A DNA stretch of 39,564 bases. Origin: Shewanella sp. OPT22. GTDB lineage: Bacteria > Pseudomonadota > Gammaproteobacteria > Enterobacterales > Shewanellaceae. Made by a program: the position numbers and the translations under genes. Position 1 is the stretch's first letter, and the number at the start of each line of letters is the position of its first letter. Below are positions 28,543 through 38,252 of the stretch, one piece after another. A model generated the notes under the pieces. It was not told the DNA's origin. It saw only the letters and a list, made by a program, of their open reading frames with translations, and ran no database searches. The stretch is from the NCBI RefSeq assembly GCF_004168585.1, contig NZ_PGVH01000007.1:1-39564 (forward strand), read 5' to 3'.

Positions 28543-29094
28543 GTGCAAAACATCAATTTGAAATCTATTTTCAGCATAATCATAGTTAGTCTTATTTCAT
28601 TTTTTACATTCAGCTCAATTGCAGCAGAGCTCAAAGTTGGTGATATGGCTCCTAAATTTGAGCTAATGGCAACAGATGGAAACATGTACAAGCTTGATGA
28701 CTTCATGGGAAAACAAGCAGTTGTCTTGGCTTTTTATCCAATGGCTAATACCCGTGGTTGTACTATCGAATGTCGTTCACTTGCTCAAAAGGGTCACATG
28801 ATCAAAAAGTATAACGCTGCTTATATGATGGCCAGTGTTGACGATTTGGATGAAAATAGAAAGTTTGCTAAGAAGAATAAAGCTGACTTCCCAATGCTGA
28901 GTGACCCCACCAAGAAAGTCACTAAATCATATGATGTTCTAAATTGGTTACGCGTGGCCAGCCGTGTCACTTTTTATATCGGTAAAGACGGCCGTATTTT
29001 GCATATCGACAAGGATGTGAACCCTGAGACTGCTGCAGAGGATATTGCGAAGAACCTGGAAATGCTCAGAGTAGAACCCGCACAAGGGTTTTAG
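28543..29094 (+). CDS. Exported peroxiredoxin (AhpC/TSA, Bcp-like)
   Basis: This 183-residue thioredoxin-fold peroxidase has an N-terminal signal peptide (hydrophobic 9-27, cleavage near SSIAA-EL), so it is periplasmic. The peroxidatic motif is [16 protein letters not shown], with C73 as likely peroxidatic cysteine and C77 as possible resolving cysteine in the Bcp/PrxQ style. [12 protein letters not shown] and the C-terminal helix match the family. The start is GTG at 28543, with AGGAAG six bases upstream. It lies 120 bp after the protease gene, without a clear terminator between, so co-transcription is possible. Its TAG stop codon lies inside the left end of the MITE-like element at 29092, so the last residues may differ from the ancestral protein. 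Confidence 0.88.
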   Translation: MQNINLKSIFSIIIVSLISFFTFSSIAAELKVGDMAPKFELMATDGNMYKLDDFMGKQAVVLAFYPMANTRGCTIECRSLAQKGHMIKKYNAAYMMASVDDLDENRKFAKKNKADFPMLSDPTKKVTKSYDVLNWLRVASRVTFYIGKDGRILHIDKDVNPETAAEDIAKNLEMLRVEPAQGF

Positions 29095-29389
29095 GGCGTG
29101 TTGATCTTTCAGGATTAAATTTTGTGCTATTTGAGCGTTTATCTGTTCAAGGCGTGAGCAATGAAGTTTAATCATCTAAATAAGTTGTTCACAACACAGA
29201 ACAGGAAACGCTCAAAAGCATCGAAGACAGCGTAAATTGGTCATTTCTGCTGCGTTATCACTTGATTATTTGGAAACGAAGTAACGACAGTTTTGTATGT
29301 CGGTAATAACCAAACTGCACAAGCTCTGCCTTGCATAAAATAACCAATTTATCGCTGCAAAAATAAGCACGAAAGATCAACACGCCCTA
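29092..29389. mobile_element. MITE-like element with 19-bp perfect terminal inverted repeats
   Basis: The ends are TAGGGCGTGTTGATCTTTC (29092-29110) and its exact reverse complement (29371-29389), enclosing 260 bp. The element has no coding capacity for a transposase. An internal dyad (TTTGAGCGTTT...CTGTTC near 29128-29147 paired with GAACAG...AAACGCTCAAA near 29200-29218) adds further structure. A TA target duplication is possible, since TA forms the outermost bases. It is probably mobilised by a full-length insertion sequence elsewhere with the same ends; the family is not identified here. Confidence 0.8.
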
Positions 29390-29425
29390 GCAAGAGGCAA
29401 TAATTTCATCAGCGAATAACTCAAA

Positions 29426-29468
29426 AATATTAAGGCGTTACTTGTATCAGTAGCAACGCCTTAATATT
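29426..29468 (+). terminator. Long perfect hairpin, probable terminator
   Basis: Fourteen-base arms AATATTAAGGCGTT / AACGCCTTAATATT pair perfectly around a 15-base loop that can pair further (ACT/AGT). It follows the peroxiredoxin gene and the MITE-like element and probably ended the peroxiredoxin transcript before the element inserted. Confidence 0.75.
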
Positions 29469-29670
29469 TATAAAGACTTGTATCTCATTACTCTATGCCA
29501 CTTTTATTAAAGTAAATCATCAAAAGCATTAATTTTTTTTCATAAACATAACAAAAAAACATTAATTATCAACAGTATACGCGATCACCCAAGCACCATA
29601 TAATAAATTTATCTTCACAATAATAGTGCATTCGCTACTATCATCTTATATGCATCTATTAGAGATTAAT

Positions 29671-32600
29671 ATGGCTCACGAACTTAATGATCGGCTTAAA
29701 CTTCATGATCAATTTAATAGATTCGGATACGATCACAACCCCAGAAAATGGACTGCTAACTCTGACGCAGCATCTGTCGACAGTGCCAGTGGCTTCTCGG
29801 TGGACACAACAAGTAGTGAAACTAGCGAGTTTTCTGCTAGTAATAATCCACATAAGCCATTCAAAGTAATATCTGGTTCATCAGCATCGAGTTCATCTTC
29901 TGGTTACACATCACGAGGTGAGCGTAATAGAGACTTTCATAATGCTACGCTTCAACAACCCCTTGTCCACGGTATAAACCATTTTGATGAACAGTGGGAG
30001 CTTGAAAGCCGTTATTCTGCAGAATATCGCTATGGTCATCATATGCCTGAACCATCAGAAGCAGGCTCTACAAGGCCGCATCAATATCATGTTAGTCAAC
30101 TTAGGACCACTTCCCAACAGCCACCACACCATGATGCTCAAGAAGGAAGTACTCATGATGCTCAAGAAGGAAGTACTCATAATGCTCAAGAAGGAAGTAC
30201 TCATGATGCTCAAAGCCAGTACTCTGCAAGATTTCATTTAGGCCAGCACTTGAACCATCCTAATTCAGATGCTGGTTCGATTAGGAATGGACAACAATAT
30301 CATAAAGCACCTTCTGAAAAAGGCTCTATTAAGGGGGGGCAACTATCTCAAAACACACCGTCAGATAACCAAGTAGATGATGTACATTACCAAGTACCTT
30401 CAGGACTTGATGCAGCTGAAGTTGCCCAGTTATCAAAAATTTATTCGCCGAAAGAGTTTTCTAAAATACTAGACGAACAATTGAGTGTATTACAAGCAGC
30501 CAGTGACCATTTGTCTTTAGCATCCAATCCCGAAGAACAATGGGATATCGTTGATGAGGACTTCGATGCTGAAGATACTAGCTCAACTTCTCCAGCTTCA
30601 GAAAAGAACGATGAACAAACAAACTATGATTGGAAAAGTTCACGGTTTGTTTCTGACACTCCTTACGATGGTATATATCTAGATTTCAGCCAAAAAAGAC
30701 TCAGTCGATTCAAATATAAAGAGTTTAAGGACTGGGTAAACCAATTATATGCAGCGGGTAAATTTCCGCTTCAATATCATCAACTAGGACTAGAAACTCG
30801 TGGAGCGTCAGAAAAAACGGTTCCTGAACTCATCAGAACTCAGCTAAAAAAGGCAATCGACTCAAACTTGGAAAATCCAAAACTAAAAGTCGAACAAGTT
30901 AAGCAATGCTTATTAATGCTAAGTGAAACCAGAGATCAAAGCTGTCTACGCCTACATGAACTTGCTTTGCAGAAAGTTAATGGATATAAAGCATCGCTTG
31001 ATATGGATTGTGAGGCATTTAGACGCACTCTACTACAAAACCTTCAGTCTTCTCCTGCAGGTTCCGAGCGTAAAACAGAAACTCATCAAGGGTGCTTTGG
31101 TAAAACAGTACTCGATAATCATGATCAAACTCATTACTTAGCATCTTTACACCCTGAGCATGCTTGTGCTGAAATGGTTCTCGATTTATTAAATAAATCT
31201 GTTGGATTAAATCGAGTTATAAAAATCAATGGTAACCCAATGACAGGTGAGCAACTCGTCGCATGTCAGGGGAGCAGAGGGGTTAACCTAGGACATCCTA
31301 ACTGCAAAATAGATCTCGGATATTTACCTGAAGCCAGTACAGCAGCGATTCAGCACTACTTAGAACATAGTAGCTATAATGATGACAGAGGGTGGCCTCA
31401 TCCTGGTCTGCCCAAAAAACTTCAAAGCTGTTATGACTTAGAGCAACTTGTTCTACTTTTTGCTAATAACCCAGAACAGTTTCAAGAGCAATTTCCTAAT
31501 TTAGACATTCAAGATGTAAAAGAGATCCTTGAAAAACTAGTAGAAAAAATCAATGACGAAGAGTTCTCAACATTTTGCCCTCAAGCAAAACTTGATACCG
31601 CAGCGTATTTTAACAAGATCGTTATTTGTTTGAAGTTTCTAACTGAAACAAAAATAGGTTTAGTTCTCAATGAAACTGAGCAACATGGCGCTACCGACGC
31701 TCTTTCTGGTTCCAACACTCCATATAAATATGTTCATGACCGAAGGCAATATTCATCAGCTCAAAGAGTTCGTCAGCAAGCCCTTGAAGAAGGTGCATGT
31801 GATTACGAGCCTGATGTCATGCAATCATTGCAAATTACCAGCAGTATTCAAGCTCAAAATAAATTAATGGAAAAACTCCCACTCCACATTCGGGTAGCTC
31901 AAACTGAAAAAGAAAGAATGGTTGAACTCTTTAAAAGAAGAGATGCTAAAGAGTCATCGTTTCACGTCAGAAAAAACACAGGAGGATTGGTTCAATTTTC
32001 AATTTCTGAAGGTGCAACCGTTGCAGAATTTGCTTTAAGGGTACTCGAGCAGGACCCTAGTTTTAGTTTATGGAATCTCATCATTCTTTTCGATGGCACA
32101 GACGTAAATACTCCCGACCTGATGAGCAAGAAAAGCTTTAAAGGGGCACTAAAGTTTCATGGTACAACAGTAATTCATGCAATTCGAAGCACAAAAAGTG
32201 AAGACGAATTGAATGGAGTTTTAGCTCTCACCAACCCTGTAACACAAAGAAGTTATTTACCAGAACACTTACAGAGCAGTTCACAACTTGAAGAAAGAGC
32301 TATCATTGCACTTAATCAGATTATGAAAGGAAGGTGTGATTTACCTACAAGTGAATTTATGGAAGTTCGGTGTGGCTTGAAAGCTATTCTTCAAAGAGTA
32401 GAGAACAGTACAAATAAAAGTGGTCAGCATGACAAAATCGTCAATTATTTAAAAAGTCTTATTGCTTGTTTTGAAATTTTTAGATTACCTTTCGTCGGTG
32501 CTCAGAACTCTGAATTTGACGAAGCGATAGAAGATTTGGCCGTGAGAGGTTATGGTGTCAATCCCGAATCAGATTACAAAGGTTACGATGCAGATCAACT

Positions 32601-32898
32601 TTTACGAACGTTATCTACCTGTGTCCCTCCTCTTACTCTTATCCCCAAATGCCCTGATATAGCAAATGAGTGCCTTACACGTCTATTGCTAGGTGCAAAG
32701 TTTAATCATTTAACTATTCAACAACTCGACAGGCTTGAGCACTGTGTTCACGAAAAGATAACACCAAAATTGAAAGAACATATAAGCTGGATTAAAAATA
32801 ATCTGCAAAAACAAAGCTCAAGGGCTCAATTTGAAGGTATGCCACCAAGTAGAGCAAACCAAACTGTAGAAAGAGAATTTGAAAGCTTACGTATTTAG
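29671..32898 (+). CDS. Large effector-like protein of unknown function with nested repeats
   Basis: I do not recognise this 1075-residue protein. There is no signal peptide or membrane helix. The N-terminal ~330 residues are Ser/Gly/His/Gln-rich and probably disordered. They contain 3.5 copies of an 8-residue repeat HDAQEGST (residues 154-181), flanked by larger degenerate repeats: SRYSAEYRYGHH...EAGSTR (113-135), SQYSARFHLGQH...DAGSIR (182-205) and SEKGSIKGG. Residues about 340-1060 look alpha-helical and soluble, with several Cys and His but no motif I can assign. The ATG at 29671 follows AGAG by six bases; GTG 29626 and ATG 29650 are upstream alternatives. Isolation, low-complexity N-terminus and size resemble secreted effectors; this is inference. 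Confidence 0.75.
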   Translation: MAHELNDRLKLHDQFNRFGYDHNPRKWTANSDAASVDSASGFSVDTTSSETSEFSASNNPHKPFKVISGSSASSSSSGYTSRGERNRDFHNATLQQPLVHGINHFDEQWELESRYSAEYRYGHHMPEPSEAGSTRPHQYHVSQLRTTSQQPPHHDAQEGSTHDAQEGSTHNAQEGSTHDAQSQYSARFHLGQHLNHPNSDAGSIRNGQQYHKAPSEKGSIKGGQLSQNTPSDNQVDDVHYQVPSGLDAAEVAQLSKIYSPKEFSKILDEQLSVLQAASDHLSLASNPEEQWDIVDEDFDAEDTSSTSPASEKNDEQTNYDWKSSRFVSDTPYDGIYLDFSQKRLSRFKYKEFKDWVNQLYAAGKFPLQYHQLGLETRGASEKTVPELIRTQLKKAIDSNLENPKLKVEQVKQCLLMLSETRDQSCLRLHELALQKVNGYKASLDMDCEAFRRTLLQNLQSSPAGSERKTETHQGCFGKTVLDNHDQTHYLASLHPEHACAEMVLDLLNKSVGLNRVIKINGNPMTGEQLVACQGSRGVNLGHPNCKIDLGYLPEASTAAIQHYLEHSSYNDDRGWPHPGLPKKLQSCYDLEQLVLLFANNPEQFQEQFPNLDIQDVKEILEKLVEKINDEEFSTFCPQAKLDTAAYFNKIVICLKFLTETKIGLVLNETEQHGATDALSGSNTPYKYVHDRRQYSSAQRVRQQALEEGACDYEPDVMQSLQITSSIQAQNKLMEKLPLHIRVAQTEKERMVELFKRRDAKESSFHVRKNTGGLVQFSISEGATVAEFALRVLEQDPSFSLWNLIILFDGTDVNTPDLMSKKSFKGALKFHGTTVIHAIRSTKSEDELNGVLALTNPVTQRSYLPEHLQSSSQLEERAIIALNQIMKGRCDLPTSEFMEVRCGLKAILQRVENSTNKSGQHDKIVNYLKSLIACFEIFRLPFVGAQNSEFDEAIEDLAVRGYGVNPESDYKGYDADQLLRTLSTCVPPLTLIPKCPDIANECLTRLLLGAKFNHLTIQQLDRLEHCVHEKITPKLKEHISWIKNNLQKQSSRAQFEGMPPSRANQTVEREFESLRI
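30130..30213 (+). repeat. 24-bp in-frame tandem repeat, 3.5 copies
   Basis: Units begin at 30130, 30154 and 30178, with a partial fourth unit from 30202. Unit 3 differs from units 1 and 2 by one base (CATAAT for CATGAT). The unit is in frame and encodes HDAQEGST. Near-identity at DNA level indicates recent expansion by slippage or recombination. Confidence 0.95.
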
Positions 32899-32959
32899 TC
32901 ATAGGAGCAAGTACCTTTACCTTTGATATATTGGCAAATACAGAACTTGATTAAGACAA

Positions 32960-33002
32960 GCAACTCAAATAAATCTTTAGTCAATGACTTTATTTGAGTT
33001 GC
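32960..33002. terminator. Long hairpin between the effector-like gene and folP
   Basis: Fourteen-base perfect arms GCAACTCAAATAAA / TTTATTTGAGTTGC contain an inner stem AGTCA / TGACT. It lies between two convergent genes (ends 32898 and 33041) and may stop transcription from both, although T-runs are short. Confidence 0.65.
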
Positions 33003-33040
33003 TAAATAAACAAACTATATCCCACTCTGTTTGAAAAAAC

Positions 33041-33877
33041 TTAGACCAATAGGTCATTGTTTGAAGCTTCAATAACCTTCAAAACATCCCATGTTTCTTG
33101 AACATCATGAACTCGAAGAATATGCGCACCTTTCTGTGCAGAGAGCATTGCCCCAGCCAAACTTCCCGCTAATCGCTGTTCAACGGTTCTGCCACCACAA
33201 AGTTTATCGAACATACTTTTGCGTGATAAACCAATGAACACGGGCAAGTTAAAGCGATGGAATTCGATTTGATTCGCCAGAATCTGTAAATTATGTTCCA
33301 ACGTTTTTCCAAAACCAAAACCTGGATCGAGAATGATATTGTCTCGTTTCACCCCAGCAGCAATGCAGGCATCGATTCGTTGCTCGAAAAACTCACAAAT
33401 ATCTTCAATAACATTTCGATATTTCGGTGATGCTTGCATGGTTCTAGGTGTACCTTGCATATGCATCAAGCAAACAGGCACGTTCACTTCAGCTGCAACT
33501 TCTAATGCTCCGGGCTCTTGCAATGCTCTCACATCGTTGATGATATTTGCACCCGCAGCAACAGCTTGACGCATCACTTCAGCTTTGCTGGTATCAATCG
33601 AAATCCAAACGTCTTTTTTGCTTAAATGCTGAATAACAGGAATCACACGCTCAAGTTCATCTGCTAGCGAAACTTCAGGTGCACCTGGTCGAGTAGATTC
33701 GCCGCCTACATCAATAATTTTCGCCCCTTGGGCAATCATCTCATCTGCGTGCAGACAAGCTGTTTCATAAGTATTGAACTTACCGCCATCAGAAAAAGAG
33801 TCCGGGGTTGCATTAAGAATCCCCATGACCACTGGGCTTGAAAGATCTAAAGTTTTATTACCGCTATTTAACTTCAT
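33041..33877 (-). CDS. folP: Dihydropteroate synthase
   Basis: This 278-residue TIM-barrel enzyme condenses 6-hydroxymethyl-dihydropterin pyrophosphate with p-aminobenzoate in folate synthesis and is the sulfonamide target. Signatures: VMGILNATPDSFSDGGKF (about 17-34), IIDVGGESTRPGA (loop 2), SIDTSKAEV, NDV, LMHMQGTPRTMQ, DPGFGFGKTLEHN and GLSRKSM. It follows ftsH, but a strong terminator lies between them, so it probably has its own promoter. glmM, its usual downstream partner, is absent. Confidence 0.97.
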   Translation of the reverse strand: MKLNSGNKTLDLSSPVVMGILNATPDSFSDGGKFNTYETACLHADEMIAQGAKIIDVGGESTRPGAPEVSLADELERVIPVIQHLSKKDVWISIDTSKAEVMRQAVAAGANIINDVRALQEPGALEVAAEVNVPVCLMHMQGTPRTMQASPKYRNVIEDICEFFEQRIDACIAAGVKRDNIILDPGFGFGKTLEHNLQILANQIEFHRFNLPVFIGLSRKSMFDKLCGGRTVEQRLAGSLAGAMLSAQKGAHILRVHDVQETWDVLKVIEASNNDLLV

Positions 33878-33920
33878 TACACACTCCCAAACAAAGGCAC
33901 TTAGTTGAAATCATTCTTCA

Positions 33921-33948
33921 ACAAAAAAGCCCCTAGAAAGGGGCTTTT
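33921..33948 (-). terminator. Terminator of ftsH
   Basis: Stem AAAAGCCCC / GGGGCTTTT (33925-33948, loop TAGAAA) is followed on the minus strand by a T-run. It lies 18 bases after the ftsH stop, between ftsH and folP. Confidence 0.9.
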
Positions 33949-33965
33949 CATCTAAACGCTACGAA

Positions 33966-35924
33966 TTACTTCGCCGCATCACCTTCTGCATCATTAATAT
34001 CTGCATCAGGCTTCTCATCAGATTTCGTCTCAGCTTCTGGCTTAGTTTCAGCTTTTACGCCTTTATCATTGCCTTTATCGCTGTCGTCAGACTCTTCCCA
34101 ATCAGCCGGAGCACGAACTTCACGGCGATTCATTAAGTCATCAATTTGATCCGCACCGATAGTTTCGTACTTCATCAATGCGTCTTTCATTGAGTGCAGA
34201 ATGTCTTCATTATCTTTCAATAATTGTTCTGCACGAACGTAGTTTCCATCAATAATAACTTTAACTTCTGAATCAATCGTTGATTGAGTTTCATCAGACA
34301 TATGGCTTGATTTTGCCATACTACGACCTAAGAAGACTTCACCTTCTTCTTCAGCATATAGCAGAGGTCCTAGTTTCTCCGAGAAACCCCACTGAGTTAC
34401 CATGTTACGCGCAATTTGTGTCGCATACTTGATGTCTTGTGAAGCACCAGTAGAGACTTTCTCTGCGCCGTAAATCATTTCTTCAGCTAAACGACCACCA
34501 TAAGCTACAGAAATTTGAGATTCTAATTTCTGGCGGCTTTGGCTAATAGCATCACCTTCAGGCAAGAAGAAAGTCACACCAAGCGCACGACCGCGTGGAA
34601 TGATAGTTACTTTATGTACTGGATCATGATCCGGCACTAAACAACCAACAATTGCATGACCAGCTTCATGATAAGCCGTCATTTCTTTTTCTTCTTCAGA
34701 CATAACCATTGAGCGGCGTTCTGCACCCATCATGATCTTATCTTTGGCTTTTTCAAATTCTTCCATACCAACGACACGCTTGTTATTACGTGCAGCAAAC
34801 AATGCAGCTTCGTTAACAAGGTTAGCAAGGTCGGCACCTGAGAAGCCTGGCGTACCACGTGCAATAATGCTCGCTTTAATGTTTTCAGCTAACGGCACTT
34901 TACGCATGTGAACTTTAAGAATTTGTTCACGACCTTTCACGTCTGGTAACCCTACAACTACTTGACGGTCAAAACGACCTGGACGAAGTAATGCTTGGTC
35001 AAGTACGTCTGGACGGTTAGTTGCAGCAATAACAATAATACCTTCATTACCTTCAAAACCATCCATTTCAACCAGCATTTGGTTCAAGGTTTGCTCACGT
35101 TCATCATGACCACCACCTAGACCTGCGCCACGTTGACGACCAACGGCATCGATTTCATCGATAAAGATAATACAAGGTGCTGACTTCTTAGCTTGTTCAA
35201 ACATATCACGTACACGAGATGCACCAACACCTACGAACATTTCAACAAAGTCTGAACCAGATATCGTAAAGAAAGGTACTTTAGACTCGCCTGCAATGGC
35301 TTTTGCAAGAAGCGTTTTACCTGTACCTGGAGGGCCTACCATCAACACACCGGTTGGAATACGACCACCCAGCTTTTGGAATTTCGTTGGATCTTTTAAG
35401 TAATCCACCAACTCAGACACTTCTTCTTTAGCTTCGTCACAACCTGCTACATCTGCAAAAGTAGTATTGATCTGATCTTCACTCATCAACTTGGCTTTAC
35501 TCTTACCGAAAGACATTGCGCCTTTACCGCCACCGCCTTGCATCTGACGCATGAAGAATATCCATACACCAATGAGCAATAGCATTGGGAACCAAGAAAT
35601 GAAGATTTGGGTCAAGAAGCCGGATTCTTCCGTCGCTTGGCCCTTCATGGTGATACCTTTACGATCTAAATCGTTGATTAAGTCAGTATCATAAAGAGGC
35701 ATGACGGTAGTAAATTTTTCACCCGACCTTTTTACCCCTTCGATAGTACGCTGATCGCTTTTTACTTCGACTTGCGCAACAGTTCCATTGCGAACATCAT
35801 TCAAAAACGTCGTATAGTCCAACTTCTGCGTCGATGAAGAAGATGGAGAATACCCTTGGAAAACCGTCATCAATACAACAGCGATGACAACCCAAAGGAT
35901 TAAATTTTTAGCCATGTCACTCAA
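33966..35924 (-). CDS. ftsH: ATP-dependent zinc metalloprotease FtsH
   Basis: This 652-residue inner-membrane AAA+ protease degrades membrane and regulatory proteins. It has two membrane helices (about 6-24 and 105-125) around a periplasmic domain. The AAA domain shows Walker A GPPGTGKT (197-204), Walker [10 protein letters not shown] (251-259) and the second region of homology with RPGRFDR. The zinc protease motif is HEAGH (419-423). The C-terminal tail is Glu/Lys/Asp-rich. It lies 72 bp after rlmE in the conserved rlmE-ftsH arrangement. Confidence 0.98.
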   Translation of the reverse strand: MSDMAKNLILWVVIAVVLMTVFQGYSPSSSSTQKLDYTTFLNDVRNGTVAQVEVKSDQRTIEGVKRSGEKFTTVMPLYDTDLINDLDRKGITMKGQATEESGFLTQIFISWFPMLLLIGVWIFFMRQMQGGGGKGAMSFGKSKAKLMSEDQINTTFADVAGCDEAKEEVSELVDYLKDPTKFQKLGGRIPTGVLMVGPPGTGKTLLAKAIAGESKVPFFTISGSDFVEMFVGVGASRVRDMFEQAKKSAPCIIFIDEIDAVGRQRGAGLGGGHDEREQTLNQMLVEMDGFEGNEGIIVIAATNRPDVLDQALLRPGRFDRQVVVGLPDVKGREQILKVHMRKVPLAENIKASIIARGTPGFSGADLANLVNEAALFAARNNKRVVGMEEFEKAKDKIMMGAERRSMVMSEEEKEMTAYHEAGHAIVGCLVPDHDPVHKVTIIPRGRALGVTFFLPEGDAISQSRQKLESQISVAYGGRLAEEMIYGAEKVSTGASQDIKYATQIARNMVTQWGFSEKLGPLLYAEEEGEVFLGRSMAKSSHMSDETQSTIDSEVKVIIDGNYVRAEQLLKDNEDILHSMKDALMKYETIGADQIDDLMNRREVRAPADWEESDDSDKGNDKGVKAETKPEAETKSDEKPDADINDAEGDAAK

Positions 35925-35996
35925 ATTAACTGACCTCGTTTAAAGTCTTGTGAAAAATTTTTAACTCAAGGCTTTTACAGCCGTCCTTTTAGATTA

Positions 35997-36626
35997 CTAT
36001 AACTTGTAACCTGTCGCTACCAAATACACTTCACGTGAACGTGCACGTGACGATTCGGGTTTACGAGCCTTTACTACTTTGAAAGCGTTTTTTACGTCTT
36101 TCATATATTGGTCAAAGCCTTCACCTTGGAAAACTTTAACCGCAAAACTGCCATTTGGTGCGAGCACTTGATGACACATATCTAAAGCTAGCTCAACCAA
36201 ATACATCGCACGGGGCTGGTCAACAGCACCTGCACCACTCATATTCGGCGCCATGTCAGAAAGCACCACATCCACTTTATTATCGCCTACTCGGCTTAAT
36301 AACGCTTCAAGTACTTTATCTTCACGGAAATCACCTTGAAGAAAGTCTACGCCAACAATGGGATCCATGGGCAAAATATCACAACCGATAACTTTGCCTT
36401 GCTCACCAATATGTTTAACCGCCACCTGTGACCAACCACCGGGTGCCGCACCAAGATCGACAACAGTCATTCCCGATTTGATTAATTTATCTTTTTGCTG
36501 AATCTCTTCTAATTTAAACGCAGCGCGAGATCTCAATCCTTGTTTTTGCGCCAACTTGACGTAGTGATCGTCAAAGTGCTCCTGCATCCAACGAGCGGAA
36601 CTTGCACTTCTTTTTTTGGCTGTCAT
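35997..36626 (-). CDS. rlmE: 23S rRNA (uridine-2'-O-)-methyltransferase RlmE
   Basis: This 209-residue FtsJ/RrmJ-type SAM methyltransferase modifies U2552 of 23S rRNA. It contains [11 protein letters not shown] with the catalytic lysine, the SAM motif [29 protein letters not shown] with the catalytic aspartate, [12 protein letters not shown] with the second lysine, and [16 protein letters not shown] with the glutamate, so the K-D-K-E tetrad is complete. I use the ATG at 36626; a TTG two codons upstream is an alternative. It is divergent from yhbY over a ~90 bp promoter region and upstream of ftsH. Confidence 0.97.
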   Translation of the reverse strand: MTAKKRSASSARWMQEHFDDHYVKLAQKQGLRSRAAFKLEEIQQKDKLIKSGMTVVDLGAAPGGWSQVAVKHIGEQGKVIGCDILPMDPIVGVDFLQGDFREDKVLEALLSRVGDNKVDVVLSDMAPNMSGAGAVDQPRAMYLVELALDMCHQVLAPNGSFAVKVFQGEGFDQYMKDVKNAFKVVKARKPESSRARSREVYLVATGYKL

Positions 36627-36717
36627 TACCAAACCACAACAAATCTAGATTACATAAAGGCTATATAAGGGTAGAATACCCGCTTTTCAACAGTAACTCA
36701 GAAAAAGTGTGTAACAA

Positions 36718-37020
36718 ATGAATTTAAACACTAAACAAAAGCAATTCCTAAGAGGATTAGCTCACGACTTAAAACCCGTTGTATTACTTGGTGCAAATGG
36801 TTTAACAGAAGGAGTTCTGGCTGAAATTGATGCAGCATTAACTCACCATGAGTTGATTAAAGTAAAAGTACCGTCTACCGACCGCGAAATGAAAAATGCC
36901 GTTATCGACGCCATTGTTCGTGAAACTCAAGCTGTAAAAGTTCAGCAAATAGGCCATGTTGTGGTGCTATTTAGACAATCTGAAGAGATGAAGGTTGCGA
37001 TCCCTAAGACTAAGAAATAA
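36718..37020 (+). CDS. yhbY: Ribosome assembly RNA-binding protein YhbY (CRM domain)
   Basis: This 100-residue single CRM-domain protein is associated with pre-50S particles. The family pattern is clear: LNTKQKQFLRGLAHDLKPVV, the GxxG-type loop LGANGLTEGV, LIKVKVPSTDRE and the C-terminal IGHVVVLFRQSEE. Divergent from rlmE, as in E. coli and Shewanella. A terminator follows. Confidence 0.95.
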   Translation: MNLNTKQKQFLRGLAHDLKPVVLLGANGLTEGVLAEIDAALTHHELIKVKVPSTDREMKNAVIDAIVRETQAVKVQQIGHVVVLFRQSEEMKVAIPKTKK

Positions 37021-37041
37021 CCTTACTCTTTGAAATTGAAC

Positions 37042-37080
37042 CACGCTTATGCTCTAAACTGAGAAAGCGTGTTTTTTATT
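37042..37080 (+). terminator. Terminator of yhbY
   Basis: Arms CACGCTT (37042-37048) and AAGCGTG (37065-37071) are followed by TTTTTTATTTTT. A small inner CTC/GAG pairing is possible. Confidence 0.8.
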
Positions 37081-37170
37081 TTTGGATTACGAGTATGATT
37101 GGACACAATAAATATTTGAATATCATTATCTTCAAATAAGCAATAAATCATAGATTAAAATATTGCGACA

Positions 37171-37201
37171 AAAACGGGAGTCCAAATAAACTTGAACTCC
37201 T
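37171..37201 (-). terminator. Terminator of the nucleoside hydrolase gene
   Basis: On the minus strand GGAGTTCAAG pairs with CTTGGACTCC-type sequence (37192-37201 with 37077-style arm at 37176-37186, one wobble), followed by CGTTTTTG. It lies about 45 bases after the gene's stop. Confidence 0.7.
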
Positions 37202-37244
37202 CTATATTTTTAATTGTATGGTCATCATTTAGGATGTTCCATAT

Positions 37245-38198
37245 TTATGCTGACATTGTGTCCATATAAAGCTCTAGAAACTTATCAGCATCTACATCAA
37301 CGCAAACTGTTTGAACAGGCTTATCACTCCAGTTATCGATTGGAAAGGCTGAGCCAGATGTTTTTAACATGGTATGTCCAATAGCAACACCTTCTGTTAC
37401 GACACGTAAAGGTCCTTTCTTCACTTTGAATAATTCAGGTGCGATTGCATAAGTGATTGCAGAGGAATCATGAACGGGAAAATAGTCAAGCTGACATTCA
37501 TTTTTATGAAAATCTACATAAAAACGAGTAATATCGTAAATGAATTGGCCGTATTTTTTCGAAGAATTTCGAAGCTTTTCCATATAAGCCTGATCCATTT
37601 TCACTTGGTGAGTGACATCTAAGCCCACGACGGTTACAGGCCAGTCCGCTGTAAATACAATATCGGCGGCATGTGGATCGCCAAGAACGTTAGCCTCTGC
37701 AAATGGAGTAACATTTCCAGAATGGCCGTTATAGCCGAATGCCCCTCCCATAACGATCACTTCTTTGGCAAATTTGGCGATGCTTGGTTCTTTTTGAAGT
37801 GCTAATGCAAGGTTTGTTAAACGGCCAACACCAATCAACGTTATCTCATTTGGGTACGCTTTAAGTTGGTCAATAATAAAATCATGCGCAGCACGGTTAT
37901 CTTTTTCACCAAGATCTCCTTCAGGAATTTGTACATTGCCAATTCCATTGTCTCCATGAACAAAAGTTGTGGGTTCTCCGGCCTCTCTAACTAAAGGCGT
38001 ATCTGTGCCCATTGAAACAGCTGCGGTTAAGCCAAATTTTTTCTTGACGTATAACGCATTTCTGGTTGCATTTTCTATAGTTGCATTACCAAAAATTGTA
38101 GTTATCCCAATTAAATCAATCTTATCACTTGCATGAGCAAGCAACATTGCCATTGTATCATCTATGCCTGGATCGGTATCAAATATGACTTTTTTCAT
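37245..38198 (-). CDS. Nucleoside hydrolase (IunH/Rih family)
   Basis: This 317-residue enzyme hydrolyses the N-glycosidic bond of ribonucleosides, giving base and ribose. The Ca-binding signature FDTDPGIDD (D7, D9, D13, D14) is complete. VMGGAFGYNGHSGNVTPFAE and the C-terminal HDSSAI with the catalytic-type histidine are present. Base specificity (pyrimidine versus purine) cannot be set by eye. It diverges from a ribokinase gene; the ribose released would be its direct substrate, so together they form a nucleoside-salvage pathway under a shared LacI-type regulator. AGG precedes the ATG. Confidence 0.94.
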   Translation of the reverse strand: MKKVIFDTDPGIDDTMAMLLAHASDKIDLIGITTIFGNATIENATRNALYVKKKFGLTAAVSMGTDTPLVREAGEPTTFVHGDNGIGNVQIPEGDLGEKDNRAAHDFIIDQLKAYPNEITLIGVGRLTNLALALQKEPSIAKFAKEVIVMGGAFGYNGHSGNVTPFAEANVLGDPHAADIVFTADWPVTVVGLDVTHQVKMDQAYMEKLRNSSKKYGQFIYDITRFYVDFHKNECQLDYFPVHDSSAITYAIAPELFKVKKGPLRVVTEGVAIGHTMLKTSGSAFPIDNWSDKPVQTVCVDVDADKFLELYMDTMSA

Positions 38199-38252
38199 TA
38201 TTCAACCTACATCAATTTATTAAAGATTATGGTGTAACACACTTAACTTTAA

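Noticed and set aside
29092-29389. Small RNA gene rather than a mobile element
   Set aside because: Perfect 19-bp terminal inverted repeats and fusion to the upstream stop codon fit a MITE-like insertion better; no promoter or terminator is visible inside.
30130-30213. CRISPR-like short repeats
   Set aside because: The 24-bp units are directly adjacent with no spacers and are in frame within a long coding region.
29984-30241. Plus-strand frame with repeated MMLKKEVL units
   Set aside because: It is the +1 frame of the 24-bp repeat in the effector-like gene, not a separate gene.
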